A DNA stretch of 51,805 nucleotides from Armatimonadota bacterium. Lineage in GTDB: Bacteria; Sysuimicrobiota; Sysuimicrobiia; Sysuimicrobiales; Sysuimicrobiaceae. Positions 9,144 through 16,587 of this stretch are shown here, piece by piece. Position 1 is the stretch's first letter. Each line of letters opens with the position of its first letter. The notes beneath the pieces are model-generated. The model did no database searches and had not been told where the DNA came from. It saw only the letters and a program-made list of their open reading frames with translations. A program made the position numbers and the translations under genes. The stretch covers positions 1 to 51,805 of the forward strand of contig JANXBY010000011.1 in NCBI GenBank assembly GCA_025060455.1, in the 5' to 3' direction.

Positions 9144-10468
9144 CGCACGCCTCCCGCCGGCCGGTCCCGCACCGCCATCACGTGGGCCGGGAAGCCCTCG
9201 TAGTTCCCCAGGTGCTCCACCACAGGCCGGACCTTTTCCAGTCCCTCCGTGTCCAGCTCCGCCACGGAGGTGACCTTCAGGTAGCTGAGCACCGTTACCC
9301 CGGACTCGCGCCGTGCACCGCCCCCCGTGGGTAGCGCCGCAGGGACGCCAATGGCGTAGTTGGCCGCGGAGAAGGGAGTGTGGGGGCCGAGGAGGATCTC
9401 CCCCGCGTGCTGGATCCGGTGCGCCACAGCCCACGGGTCCCGGGCGTGCACCATCACGTGTTCGGGCGCGTAGAGGTTCACGAACGCCACCGCCTCCTCC
9501 CACCCGTCGACCACGAAGATCCCGCCTAGGTCCGTGAGGGCGGCCTGGGCGTACTCGCGCCGCGGCTGCGGCAGCCGTTCCAACAGCGACCGCACCCGCG
9601 CCCGCACCGCGTGCGCCAGCTCCTCCGACGGCGTCACCAGCAAGGCGGCGGAGTCGCTGCCGTGCTCCGCCTCGTTCAGGAGGTCCAGGGCCACGCGGTC
9701 CGGGTCGGCCTCCGCATCCGCCAGCACCACGGACTCCGTGGGGCCGAAGGTGCCTAGCACCCGCACGCCCCGGGTCTGGGCCAGCAGCTGCATGGCCACC
9801 ACGTAGGGGTTCCCGGGGCCCACCAGAGCCTCCACCCGCGGGAACGACTCCGTGCCCACAGCCAGGGCGGCGATCCCCGCGGGACCGTTGCACCGGTACA
9901 CGCGGTCCACCCCCAGCAGCTCCGCGGCCACCAGGACCGCGGGGTCCGCGCTACCGTCCGGCTGGGGTGGCACCACCACCGCGATCTCCGGCACGCCCGC
10001 CACCACCGCGGGCGTCAGCAGGGTAACCACCGTGGAGGGGAACCGCCCTTTCCCCGAGGGCACGTACGCGCCCACAGACGCCAGGGGAGTGAACTGCACG
10101 CCCACGGTGATTCCGGGTTCCAGCTCCTCCACCATCCGCGCGGGAGGCCGCAACCACTCGGAGAACCGCCGGGCCCGTTCCACCGCCGCCACGAGGGCCG
10201 CCCGCACCCCGGCGCCCACCGCCTCCCGGGCGGAAGCGAACTCCTCGGGCGACACCCGCAGCCGCGTGGGGTCGATCTGCACGCGGTCGAACCGGGCGGT
10301 GGCCTCCGCCACCGCCACGTCCCCGCGGCGTTCCACGTCGTCCAGGAGGGAGCGGACCGCCTCCTGGGTAGCGGTGTCCAGGGCCCGCGCCTGGGACCGG
10401 GCCAGCACCCGCCGGACTTCCGCGGCGGGCAGCTGGTGCAGGTGCACCACGCGCACCAACTCGCTCAC
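9140..10468 (-). CDS. hisD: Histidinol dehydrogenase with altered zinc-ligand positions
   Basis: 442 residues from a GTG at 10468 that overlaps the hisG stop by 4 bp. HisD motifs are present: GAYVPSGKGRFPSTVV, RCNGPAGIAALAVGT, GFGPTES-type loop at 241-247, and YAPEHV (336-337) with the catalytic Glu-His pair. It oxidises histidinol to histidine with NAD. In E. coli HisD the zinc ligands are Gln259, His262, Asp360 and His419. Aligned by motif, this protein has Glu266, His269, Asn370 and His429, so two of four ligands differ. It is the only hisD in an otherwise complete operon, so it is presumably active. It may belong to a divergent HisD branch. Confidence 0.92.
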   Translation of the reverse strand: MSELVRVVHLHQLPAAEVRRVLARSQARALDTATQEAVRSLLDDVERRGDVAVAEATARFDRVQIDPTRLRVSPEEFASAREAVGAGVRAALVAAVERARRFSEWLRPPARMVEELEPGITVGVQFTPLASVGAYVPSGKGRFPSTVVTLLTPAVVAGVPEIAVVVPPQPDGSADPAVLVAAELLGVDRVYRCNGPAGIAALAVGTESFPRVEALVGPGNPYVVAMQLLAQTRGVRVLGTFGPTESVVLADAEADPDRVALDLLNEAEHGSDSAALLVTPSEELAHAVRARVRSLLERLPQPRREYAQAALTDLGGIFVVDGWEEAVAFVNLYAPEHVMVHARDPWAVAHRIQHAGEILLGPHTPFSAANYAIGVPAALPTGGGARRESGVTVLSYLKVTSVAELDTEGLEKVRPVVEHLGNYEGFPAHVMAVRDRPAGGVR

Positions 10469-11097
10469 GGCACCTCCTGCACGGCCTGCGTCAACCGTGC
10501 CACCAGCTCCTGGACCGCCTCGCTGCGCGTGCGGAGGCTCACCGGGTTGACCACCAGCCGCGCGGTGGACTGGAACACCTCCGCCACCTCCACCAGGCCG
10601 TTGGCGCGCAGCGTGGCTCCGGTCATCACCAGATCCAGAATCCCGTCGCTCAAGCCCACCCGCGGGGCCAGCTCCACCGACCCGTACAGCTGCACGATCT
10701 CCACCGGCCGCCCGCGTTCCCAGAAAAACCGCTCCGCCACCCGCGGGTACTTGGTGGCCACCCGCAGGTGCTGGCGCGGGTCCTCCCACAGGTGCCGCCG
10801 GATCGCGGGCAGCGCCACCACTCCCCGGCAGCGGCCGAACCCCAGGTCCACCAGCTCGTAGACCTCGTGGGCCTGCTCCAGCAGGACGTCCTTGCCCACC
10901 ACCCCGCAGTCCGCAGCCCCCCGCTCCACGTACGTGAGCAGGTCCACGGGCTTGGCCACGATCACCGTGAGTTCGCCCCACTGCCACACCAGGCTGCGGT
11001 CCTCACCATCGGTGCCGCGGTAGCCCGCCGCGCGCAGCAGGCGGATGGCGTCCCGCAGCAGCCGGCCCGAGGGAAGGGCCACGACCAGGGGCTTCAC
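10465..11097 (-). CDS. hisG: ATP phosphoribosyltransferase, short catalytic form
   Basis: 210 residues, the short HisG form that lacks the C-terminal regulatory domain and needs HisZ. It reads VALPSGRLLRDAIRLL near the start, then GAADCGVVGKDVLLE, ATKYPRVAERFF and the PRPP-binding region LSDGILDLVMTGATLRANGL. The start is a GTG overlapping the hisZ stop by 4 bp. It commits PRPP and ATP to histidine synthesis, and feedback inhibition should act through the hetero-oligomer with HisZ. Confidence 0.94.
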   Translation of the reverse strand: MKPLVVALPSGRLLRDAIRLLRAAGYRGTDGEDRSLVWQWGELTVIVAKPVDLLTYVERGAADCGVVGKDVLLEQAHEVYELVDLGFGRCRGVVALPAIRRHLWEDPRQHLRVATKYPRVAERFFWERGRPVEIVQLYGSVELAPRVGLSDGILDLVMTGATLRANGLVEVAEVFQSTARLVVNPVSLRTRSEAVQELVARLTQAVQEVP

Positions 11098-12320
11098 GGC
11101 GTACGGCCCTCCAGTAGCGCGTCCAGGTCCGCCGCGGTGATCGGCCGTCGGGAGCCGTCCGGCTCCACCCACCAAACCTCCTGGCCGCGGAAGCTCACCC
11201 GTGGGCCCGGGCCCTCCCCTTCCCCTGGACCCGCTGCCACCCGCAGGCCCGCGGCCCGGGCGCGCTGCGCCCACGCCAGCGCCCGGTGCCGGGACGGGGC
11301 GTCGTACGCCACCTGCAGCGCAGGGGCAGGTGCCGCGGCCTGCCCGCAGGCCGCCAGCACCCGTTCCACGTGCACCGCGAATCCCACCGCGGGTTGCGGG
11401 GATCCAAAACGCTCCAGCAGCTGGTCGTAGCGGCCGCCGCCCAGAAGCGGTGCGCCGCTTCCCGCCGCGTACGCTTCCAGCACCAGCCCCGTGTAGTAGT
11501 CGAAGTCCCGAATGATGCCCAAGTCCACCTCCACCGCGCCATCCACCCCGTACGGCCGCAGCGCCTCCACCACCGCCTCCAGCTCCTCGAGGGCCTCCCG
11601 GCCCACGCCGAGGGCACGGGCGCGGCCCAACGCCTCGGCGCCCCGCAGGGAAGGTAGATCCAACACCACGCGCCGCACATCCGCGGGGGCGGTGTCCAGC
11701 AACGAGGACAACGTCACAAAGTCCCGTCGGTACAGGGCTTCCTGCGCCACCGGCCCCCCGTCCCCCAGCCCCGCGGCGTCCAGGAGCGCCCGCAGAAAGC
11801 CCGCGTGGCCCAGGCCCACCCGGACGGCGCGTACGCCCGCCTGCTGCAGCGCTTCCACCGCCAGGGCCACCACCTCCGCGTCCGCGTCCGGGCCGCCATC
11901 TCCCACCCGCTCCGCGCCGGCCTGCGGGAACTCCCGGCTGTTCCCCCGCCCCGGGTCTCCCCGGAACACCGAGCCCACGTAGTACAGCCGCGCGACCCCT
12001 CCCCGCCAGCGGGTGGCCACAAAACGCGCCACGGGGACCGTCATCTCCGGACGGAGGGCCAGCAGTTCGCCTGTGCGGTCCACCACCACGAACAGGGAGG
12101 CGGGCCGCCGGCTGCCCATGCCACGGGACCAGGTGTCGAGGTACTCCAGGGCAGGGGTGGCCACCTCTTGGTAGCCCCAGGCCTCGAAGCTGCGCCGCAG
12201 CCTCCCTTCCACCGCCCGCAGGGCCGCCAGCTCCTCCGGCGCCCAGTCCCGCAACCCCACGGGCAGCCGCAGCCACGGGGGCTTTATTTCTTTACCTTGG
12301 TAAAGAGGTGAAATCCGCAC
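11094..12320 (-). CDS. hisZ: ATP phosphoribosyltransferase regulatory subunit (HisRS-like)
   Basis: 408 residues, similar to the catalytic domain of histidyl-tRNA synthetase: LPVGLRDWAPEEL (motif 1 region), RPEMTVPVARFVATR and FDYYTGLVLEAYAAG, with a reduced C-terminal domain. It lacks aminoacylation function in this family and completes short HisG. A GTG at 12329 is also in frame, but it overlaps the -10 box. The GTG at 12320 lies 7 bp after the -10 box, which fits a leaderless mRNA. A perfect palindrome covers codons 6-11. Confidence 0.88.
   Translation of the reverse strand: MRISPLYQGKEIKPPWLRLPVGLRDWAPEELAALRAVEGRLRRSFEAWGYQEVATPALEYLDTWSRGMGSRRPASLFVVVDRTGELLALRPEMTVPVARFVATRWRGGVARLYYVGSVFRGDPGRGNSREFPQAGAERVGDGGPDADAEVVALAVEALQQAGVRAVRVGLGHAGFLRALLDAAGLGDGGPVAQEALYRRDFVTLSSLLDTAPADVRRVVLDLPSLRGAEALGRARALGVGREALEELEAVVEALRPYGVDGAVEVDLGIIRDFDYYTGLVLEAYAAGSGAPLLGGGRYDQLLERFGSPQPAVGFAVHVERVLAACGQAAAPAPALQVAYDAPSRHRALAWAQRARAAGLRVAAGPGEGEGPGPRVSFRGQEVWWVEPDGSRRPITAADLDALLEGRTP
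12290..12305. promoter_or_regulatory. Perfect palindrome CTTTACC-TT-GGTAAAG, candidate YerC operator
   Basis: Two 7-bp arms around a 2-bp centre, lying 15-30 bp downstream of the predicted hisZ transcription start and inside the first codons of hisZ. The AT-rich site stands out in GC-rich coding DNA. TrpR-type repressors bind symmetric operators of this size, and the gene for a TrpR-type protein ends 48 bp away. Binding here would block the his promoter. The link to YerC is an inference. Confidence 0.6.
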
Positions 12321-12327
12321 GGCCTCC

Positions 12328-12357
12328 ACCTTACCACGGGCTGCCTCCGGGGGTCAA
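12328..12357 (-). promoter_or_regulatory. Internal his promoter (TTGACC-18-TAAGGT)
   Basis: On the minus strand, TTGACC (12357-12352) and TAAGGT (12333-12328) are 18 bp apart. The -35 box spans the yerC stop codon. The first transcribed base should be at or next to the GTG at 12320, giving a leaderless hisZ message. The candidate operator follows directly. Confidence 0.5.
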
Positions 12358-12671
12358 CCCCGGCCCCGCCCGGTCCGGGCCCGGGCCAGGCGCCGCAGCA
12401 CGAGCCGGTAGCCGTCCGCCCCGTACTCCAGGAAGCGCTTGACCCGGCTGACGGTGGCGGAGCTGGCCCCCGTGCGCCGCACCACCTCCTCGTAGGTAGC
12501 TCCCTCGTGGAGCAACCGTGCCACGTGGAACCGTTGCGCCAGTGCCCGCAGCTCGTGCACGGTGCACAGGTCTTCGAAGAACCGGTAGCACTCCTCCACG
12601 GACCGCAACTGCAGGATGGCTTCGAACAGCCGGTCCACGTGCGGGTCACGGAGTTTGGGGTTCACCGGCAT
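12354..12671 (-). CDS. yerC: YerC/YecD family TrpR-type DNA-binding protein, probable his regulator
   Basis: 105 residues. The C-terminal half has the TrpR-like helix-turn-helix: FHVARLLHEGATYEEVVRRTGASSATVSRVKRFL, typical of YerC/YecD proteins. TrpR-type proteins of this branch (HisR) have been proposed by comparative genomics to control histidine genes in Gram-positive bacteria. It sits directly upstream of hisZ, and a palindrome lies at the hisZ promoter. Its ATG overlaps the region of the previous gene's stop (TGAGATG). The most likely role is repression of the his genes in response to histidine, which is inference from position. Confidence 0.85.
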   Translation of the reverse strand: MPVNPKLRDPHVDRLFEAILQLRSVEECYRFFEDLCTVHELRALAQRFHVARLLHEGATYEEVVRRTGASSATVSRVKRFLEYGADGYRLVLRRLARARTGRGRG

Positions 12672-12672
12672 C

Positions 12673-13323
12673 TCAGCCCTCCGCCCGTCGCCCCGGCAGC
12701 CAGAGGACGGCGAACAGCCCCACCCCCACCACCGCCGTCAGGGCCAGCACCCACCGCGGGTCCAGGGCCACCACCCGGAGCAGGGGGTCCAGGAGTAGCT
12801 GGGCCGCCGCCGCCAGCGCCAGCCCCGCTGCGGTGCGCCCGGAGGCCGCCAGCCGCGTGGCCAGGCCGGTGCTGCCCGCGTGGGCCAGCAGGCGCGGCAC
12901 GGATGCCGCCACCGCGGACGCGAGCGACACGCCCCCGGGCAGCCCCATCTGCGCCACCTGCAGCGCGGAGCGCAGGACAACGCTCTCGGACCACGCCCCG
13001 AAGCCGGCACCGACCGCTGCACCCACGGAACCTGCCTCAGCCCCGTTCATCCGGTACAGCTGGTGCAGGGCCAACGCACCGGTGAGCTTGAACACCTCCG
13101 CCACCCCCACCAGCACCGCCACCACGGGCCACGCGGGCAGCTCCCCGCCACCCAGCTGACCCAGCAACGCGCCCATGGGCCGCGCCACGAACTGCACGCC
13201 CACGAAGGCCACCCCGCCCACCCCGAACGCCACCCACACCCGAAAGTCCTTCCACCGCCGGCGGTTCACCGCCACGGTGGCGAGCAGCCCCACGGTGAAA
13301 GAGGTCGCCAGCGCCGTCCACAC
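12673..13323 (-). CDS. Polytopic membrane protein, possibly a remote PrsW/YhfC-like protein
   Basis: 216 residues with about six hydrophobic helices. I do not recognise it with certainty. Three segments resemble the motifs of the PrsW/YhfC/CPBP group of membrane proteases: AEVFK (about 75-79), GAGFGAWSES (about 105-114) and RLLAHAGSTGLA (His near 148). The first Glu of the usual EExxK is Ala, so activity is doubtful. The GTG start has a GGAGAAGAAGG ribosome site. It lies between nucleoside hydrolase and yerC in one operon, and nothing ties it to histidine synthesis. Confidence 0.5.
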   Translation of the reverse strand: MWTALATSFTVGLLATVAVNRRRWKDFRVWVAFGVGGVAFVGVQFVARPMGALLGQLGGGELPAWPVVAVLVGVAEVFKLTGALALHQLYRMNGAEAGSVGAAVGAGFGAWSESVVLRSALQVAQMGLPGGVSLASAVAASVPRLLAHAGSTGLATRLAASGRTAAGLALAAAAQLLLDPLLRVVALDPRWVLALTAVVGVGLFAVLWLPGRRAEG

Positions 13324-13336
13324 CCTTCTTCTCCGT

Positions 13337-14347
13337 CTACGGGGCCTGCACGTCCTGCAGCCCGGGTTCTGCTTCCGGCTCTTCCGTCGTCGGGCCGGGC
13401 TCTGCCTCCGCCACCGGCGGCGCTCCCAGGGCCGCGAACAGCAGCTCCCGCGCCCGCTCCCCGTCTACGTCGCGCACCCACCGCACGTTGGGCGGCCTTC
13501 GGGAAAGCCCCAAGAGGTCCAACACCAGCTGGCCGCGGGTCAACTCGCCCCGCGTCTCCACGTCGGCCCGCACGCGCTGGGCGTCCCGCACCACCGCAGG
13601 GTCCAACGCGGCAGCGGTGGCCAGCACCGCGCCCAGGTCCGACCCGCGCTGGCGCAACATCCGGCGGGCGTAGTCCGCCAAGGTGCGCGTCCCCTCTAGG
13701 AAGAAACGGCATTCCTTCGTCCCACCCTGCCGGATCCGGTGGATGTCCACATCCCGCATCCACAGGTGCTGGCGGGCCAGGTCCCACCCGAACAGGGTGA
13801 CGGGCAGGCCGCTGTCCAGCACCAGAGACGCGGCCTCGGGGTCCGCGTAAAAGTTGTACTCCGCGCAGGCGGTGACGTTGCCCCCCTGCGCGGAACCGCC
13901 GTAGACGTACACCTGCGCGGGCATCTCCGCCAGGCGAGGGGCCTGGATGAGCGCGGCCGCCAGGTTCGTGAGGGGGCCCAGGCAGACCAGCTCCAGCTCC
14001 TTGCGGTAGTGCCGGCACAGGGACAGGATGGCGTCCACCGCGTGGGCGGACTCCGGGCGGCCCTTCGGCTTGGCCGGGCTGTGGGCTCCCAGCCCCCCAC
14101 GGCCGAAGAACCCGTCGAAGGGGCTGTGGGGCCGCACCAGGGGGCGCTCGCAGCCCGCGTACACGGGCAACCGGGAAATCCCCGCCAGCTCCAGTCCGTA
14201 CAGGACGTTGTCGGTGGCCTGCGAGACCCGCACGCAGCCGGCCACGGTGGTCACCGCCACCACCTCCACGTCCGGCTGTTTTGCGGCCATCCACACCGCA
14301 ACCACGTCTTCCGTCGTGCCGTCGCCGTCCACGAGTAGCCTGCGCAT
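13337..14347 (-). CDS. Inosine-uridine preferring nucleoside hydrolase
   Basis: 336 residues from the ATG at 14347, chosen over a GTG two codons earlier because GGAGG lies 5 bp before it. The N-terminal calcium site normally reads DxDxGxDD; here it is DGDGTTED (residues 7-14), with Glu in place of one Asp. Other motifs are conserved: VCLGPLTNLA, GNVTACAEYNFYADPEAA and a late Asp in GWDLARQH. It hydrolyses nucleosides to base and ribose. It is the first gene of the long minus-strand operon. The acidic Pro/Glu-rich C-terminal tail of about 30 residues is not a usual part of the family. Confidence 0.88.
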   Translation of the reverse strand: MRRLLVDGDGTTEDVVAVWMAAKQPDVEVVAVTTVAGCVRVSQATDNVLYGLELAGISRLPVYAGCERPLVRPHSPFDGFFGRGGLGAHSPAKPKGRPESAHAVDAILSLCRHYRKELELVCLGPLTNLAAALIQAPRLAEMPAQVYVYGGSAQGGNVTACAEYNFYADPEAASLVLDSGLPVTLFGWDLARQHLWMRDVDIHRIRQGGTKECRFFLEGTRTLADYARRMLRQRGSDLGAVLATAAALDPAVVRDAQRVRADVETRGELTRGQLVLDLLGLSRRPPNVRWVRDVDGERARELLFAALGAPPVAEAEPGPTTEEPEAEPGLQDVQAP

Positions 14348-14368
14348 GGACACCTCCGTTTCCCCGCT

Positions 14369-14374
14369 ATTCTA
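14369..14374 (-). promoter_or_regulatory. Candidate -10 box (TAGAAT) of the nucleoside hydrolase operon
   Basis: TAGAAT on the minus strand lies 22 bp before the ATG at 14347. No convincing -35 box is visible. It faces away from the MFS promoter in the same 92-bp gap. Confidence 0.35.
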
Positions 14375-14401
14375 CGGCAGCACCGCGTTCCGCGGCGGGC
14401 T

Positions 14402-14431
14402 TTGACACCGTCTGCGGATGCGCCGTACATA
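14402..14431 (+). promoter_or_regulatory. Sigma70 promoter for a leaderless MFS mRNA
   Basis: A perfect TTGACA (14402-14407) is followed after 18 bp by TACATA (14426-14431). Transcription should begin within a base or two of the GTG at 14440. No ribosome site precedes that GTG. Confidence 0.6.
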
Positions 14432-14439
14432 CTGGATCC

Positions 14440-15621
14440 GTGCGCTCCCTCCGGAGGCTACCGCCGCGGGCCTGGCACGCGTTCCTCCACGACCTGGCGG
14501 GCGCCATCCTGTTCGGCGTGTTCTCCGGCATGGTGCTGCCGTTCGCGGGTGTGGTGGCACGGCAGCTGGGCGCGCCGGCTCTGTGGATCTCGATCCTGGC
14601 AAGTGCCCCCGCCCTGGGCTTTTTCCTGGCCGCGGGGTGGGCTCCCGCCCTGGCGGCCCGCAACCCCGTGGCGCTGGTCGTTTGGCCTGCGCTGCTGGCG
14701 CGGGGGCTGTTTGTACTCACCCCTTGGCTGGGAGGTCCCGCCTCCCTGGTGGCCTTAGTGGTGGGTTACCACCTCCTCAACGGGCTCACGGTTCCGGCCT
14801 ACGCGGAGACCGTGGGCCGGGTGCTGCCCACGGAGGCCCGCGGGAGGCTGGTGGGAACCGTCCGCGTGGGCTTCGGGGTGGCCTCGGTGGTGGCCTCCCT
14901 GGTGGCCGGACCCGCGCTAGAGCGCTTCGGACACGGCCCGGTGTTCGCGGTGGCCTCCCTGTTCGGGGTCGCGGGCGCCCTCACGTTCGGCAGAATCCGA
15001 CTGCCGCGCGGTGGCACCCACCGGCTGGCCCCTCCGCCAGCCTGGTGGACAGCCCTGGCAGATCCCACCTTCCGGACGCTGCTCGTGGTGACCTTCGTGT
15101 TCGGCTTCGGGGGGTGGATGATGGCGCCGGCGGTCCCCCTGCTGCTGGTGGACGAGTTGCGGGCCAGCCCGGCACAAGTGGGCGTCCTGTCAGGCGCTTC
15201 CTCCCTGGCCTCGGTGGTGGGCTTCCTCGTGTGGGGCCGGTACGTGGACCGCCGCTCGGGCCTGGAGGCGATGCGCACCCTACTGCTGGCGGCCGCGGCC
15301 ACACCGGTACTGTACCTGGCGGCCTTCCATCCGTGGGCTGCACTACTGCCCTTCGCTTCCGACGGCTTCTTCGTGGCGGGCCTGGACCTGGCGTGGATGG
15401 CCAGCTGCATGGAGCTAGCCCCGCCGGGCCGGGTGGCCGCATACGCGGCCGCCTACACCGTCCTCATGGGGCTTCGGGGCGTGACCGCACCGTTCCTGGC
15501 GGGTGCCCTGGCGAGCGCCCTCGGCCCGCGCCCGGTCTTCCTCCTGGCGGCGATCCTGGTGGCCACCGCGGGGCTGGTGGCTCGCCGCCGCCTGCCCGCG
15601 GGCCGAACCGTGCGGCCGTAG
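14440..15621 (+). CDS. Major facilitator superfamily transporter
   Basis: 393 residues with twelve predicted membrane helices in two halves. The motif between helices 2-3 is poorly kept, but the overall pattern of MFS drug/metabolite exporters is clear, including ARGRLVGTVRVGFG in the first half and VWGRYVDRRSG in the second. The start is a GTG 8 bp after a -10 box. It is a single-gene unit reading away from the nucleoside hydrolase operon. The substrate is unknown. Confidence 0.8.
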   Translation: MRSLRRLPPRAWHAFLHDLAGAILFGVFSGMVLPFAGVVARQLGAPALWISILASAPALGFFLAAGWAPALAARNPVALVVWPALLARGLFVLTPWLGGPASLVALVVGYHLLNGLTVPAYAETVGRVLPTEARGRLVGTVRVGFGVASVVASLVAGPALERFGHGPVFAVASLFGVAGALTFGRIRLPRGGTHRLAPPPAWWTALADPTFRTLLVVTFVFGFGGWMMAPAVPLLLVDELRASPAQVGVLSGASSLASVVGFLVWGRYVDRRSGLEAMRTLLLAAAATPVLYLAAFHPWAALLPFASDGFFVAGLDLAWMASCMELAPPGRVAAYAAAYTVLMGLRGVTAPFLAGALASALGPRPVFLLAAILVATAGLVARRRLPAGRTVRP

Positions 15622-15632
15622 GGGCGTTCCTC

Positions 15633-15708
15633 TGGCGCGCCCGGCAGGATTCGAACCTGCGGCCTTTGGCTCCGGAGGCCAACGCTCTGTCCTCTGAGCT
15701 ACGGGCGC
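15633..15708 (-). tRNA. tRNA-Arg, anticodon CCG, with encoded CCA
   Basis: Read on the minus strand, the 7-bp acceptor stem (GCGCCCG/CGGGCGC), the D arm (AGCTCAGAGGACAGAGC), the anticodon arm (TTGGC-CTCCGGA-GCCAA) and the T arm (GCAGG-TTCGAAT-CCTGC) all pair. Loop bases 34-36 are CCG, so it reads CGG, a frequent codon here. A discriminator G and a genomically encoded CCA end the gene. Confidence 0.95.
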
Positions 15709-15768
15709 GTACCTAATTTATCCTATCGGGAGGCCCCCTCCCGTGCAACGGGCCGTCAGGCCTCGCGG

Positions 15769-16575
15769 CTAACCGGTGAACACGATGCGGTTCCGCAGCA
15801 CCCCGATCCGGGACACCTCCGCCTCCACCACGTCCCCGTCTGCCAGGAACACGGGCGGGTTCTGCCCGAACCCCATGCCCGCGGGTGTGCCTGTGGCGAT
15901 CACGTCCCCGGGCAGGAGGGTGATCCCGCGGGACAGGTCCTCGATGGCGCGGGCCACGGAAAAGATCATGTCGCGGGTGAAGCCGTGCTGCCGCACCTGC
16001 CCGTTCACCCGCAGCCACAGCTCCAGGTCCTGGGGGTCTGGAATCTCATCCGCGGTAACCAGCACGGGGCCCACCGGGCACAGGCCGTCCAGGCTCTTGC
16101 CGTAAAACCACTGGCCGCCGCGGGCGAACTGCAGGTCGCGGGCCGAAAGGTCGTTGAGGACCGTATAGCCGAAGACGTGCTCCAACGCCCGGTCCGCGGA
16201 GATCCGCCGGCCTCCCCGGCCCAACACCACCGCCAGCTCCACCTCCCAGTCCAGCTGCGTGGTCAGGGCCGGATCCACCACCACGTCCTCGTCTGGTCCG
16301 ACGATGCTGGTGGTGGCCTTGGTGAACCACACGGGGTCCTGGGGAACCGTCCGGGCCGGTGACTCCTCCACGTGGGCGAGGTAGTTCAGGCCCATGCAGA
16401 ACACGTTGCGGGGCGGATCCACGGGGGCCACCAGCTGCACCGCCTCCTGCGGAAGTTGGCGGTCTTCCACCTCCAGGGGCAGCTCGTACCGAAACTCCCG
16501 CACGGGCCGCACCGTGCCACCCTCCAGCACGCCCCAGCGCACCGCGCCGCGCTCCCGGAACCGAACCAACCGCAC
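15769..16575 (-). CDS. Fumarylacetoacetate hydrolase family protein
   Basis: 268 residues. The FAH fold is clear in the C-terminal 200 residues: CMGLNYLAHVEE, PVWFTKATTSIVGPDEDV, the acidic metal site WEVELAVVLGRGG, NDLSARDLQ and DVIATGTPAGMGFGQ. Family members hydrolyse or isomerise acylpyruvate-type or dienoate-type substrates from aromatic degradation. Its start lies 12 bp after the stop of an amidohydrolase gene in the same operon, and the pair may act on one ring-cleavage pathway. The exact substrate is unknown. Confidence 0.88.
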   Translation of the reverse strand: MRLVRFRERGAVRWGVLEGGTVRPVREFRYELPLEVEDRQLPQEAVQLVAPVDPPRNVFCMGLNYLAHVEESPARTVPQDPVWFTKATTSIVGPDEDVVVDPALTTQLDWEVELAVVLGRGGRRISADRALEHVFGYTVLNDLSARDLQFARGGQWFYGKSLDGLCPVGPVLVTADEIPDPQDLELWLRVNGQVRQHGFTRDMIFSVARAIEDLSRGITLLPGDVIATGTPAGMGFGQNPPVFLADGDVVEAEVSRIGVLRNRIVFTG

Positions 16576-16587
16576 CCCGCCCCTCCT

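Noticed and set aside
13337-13450. Acidic Pro/Glu tail of the nucleoside hydrolase as a sign of a fusion
   Set aside because: It is short and of low complexity, more likely a disordered tail than a domain.
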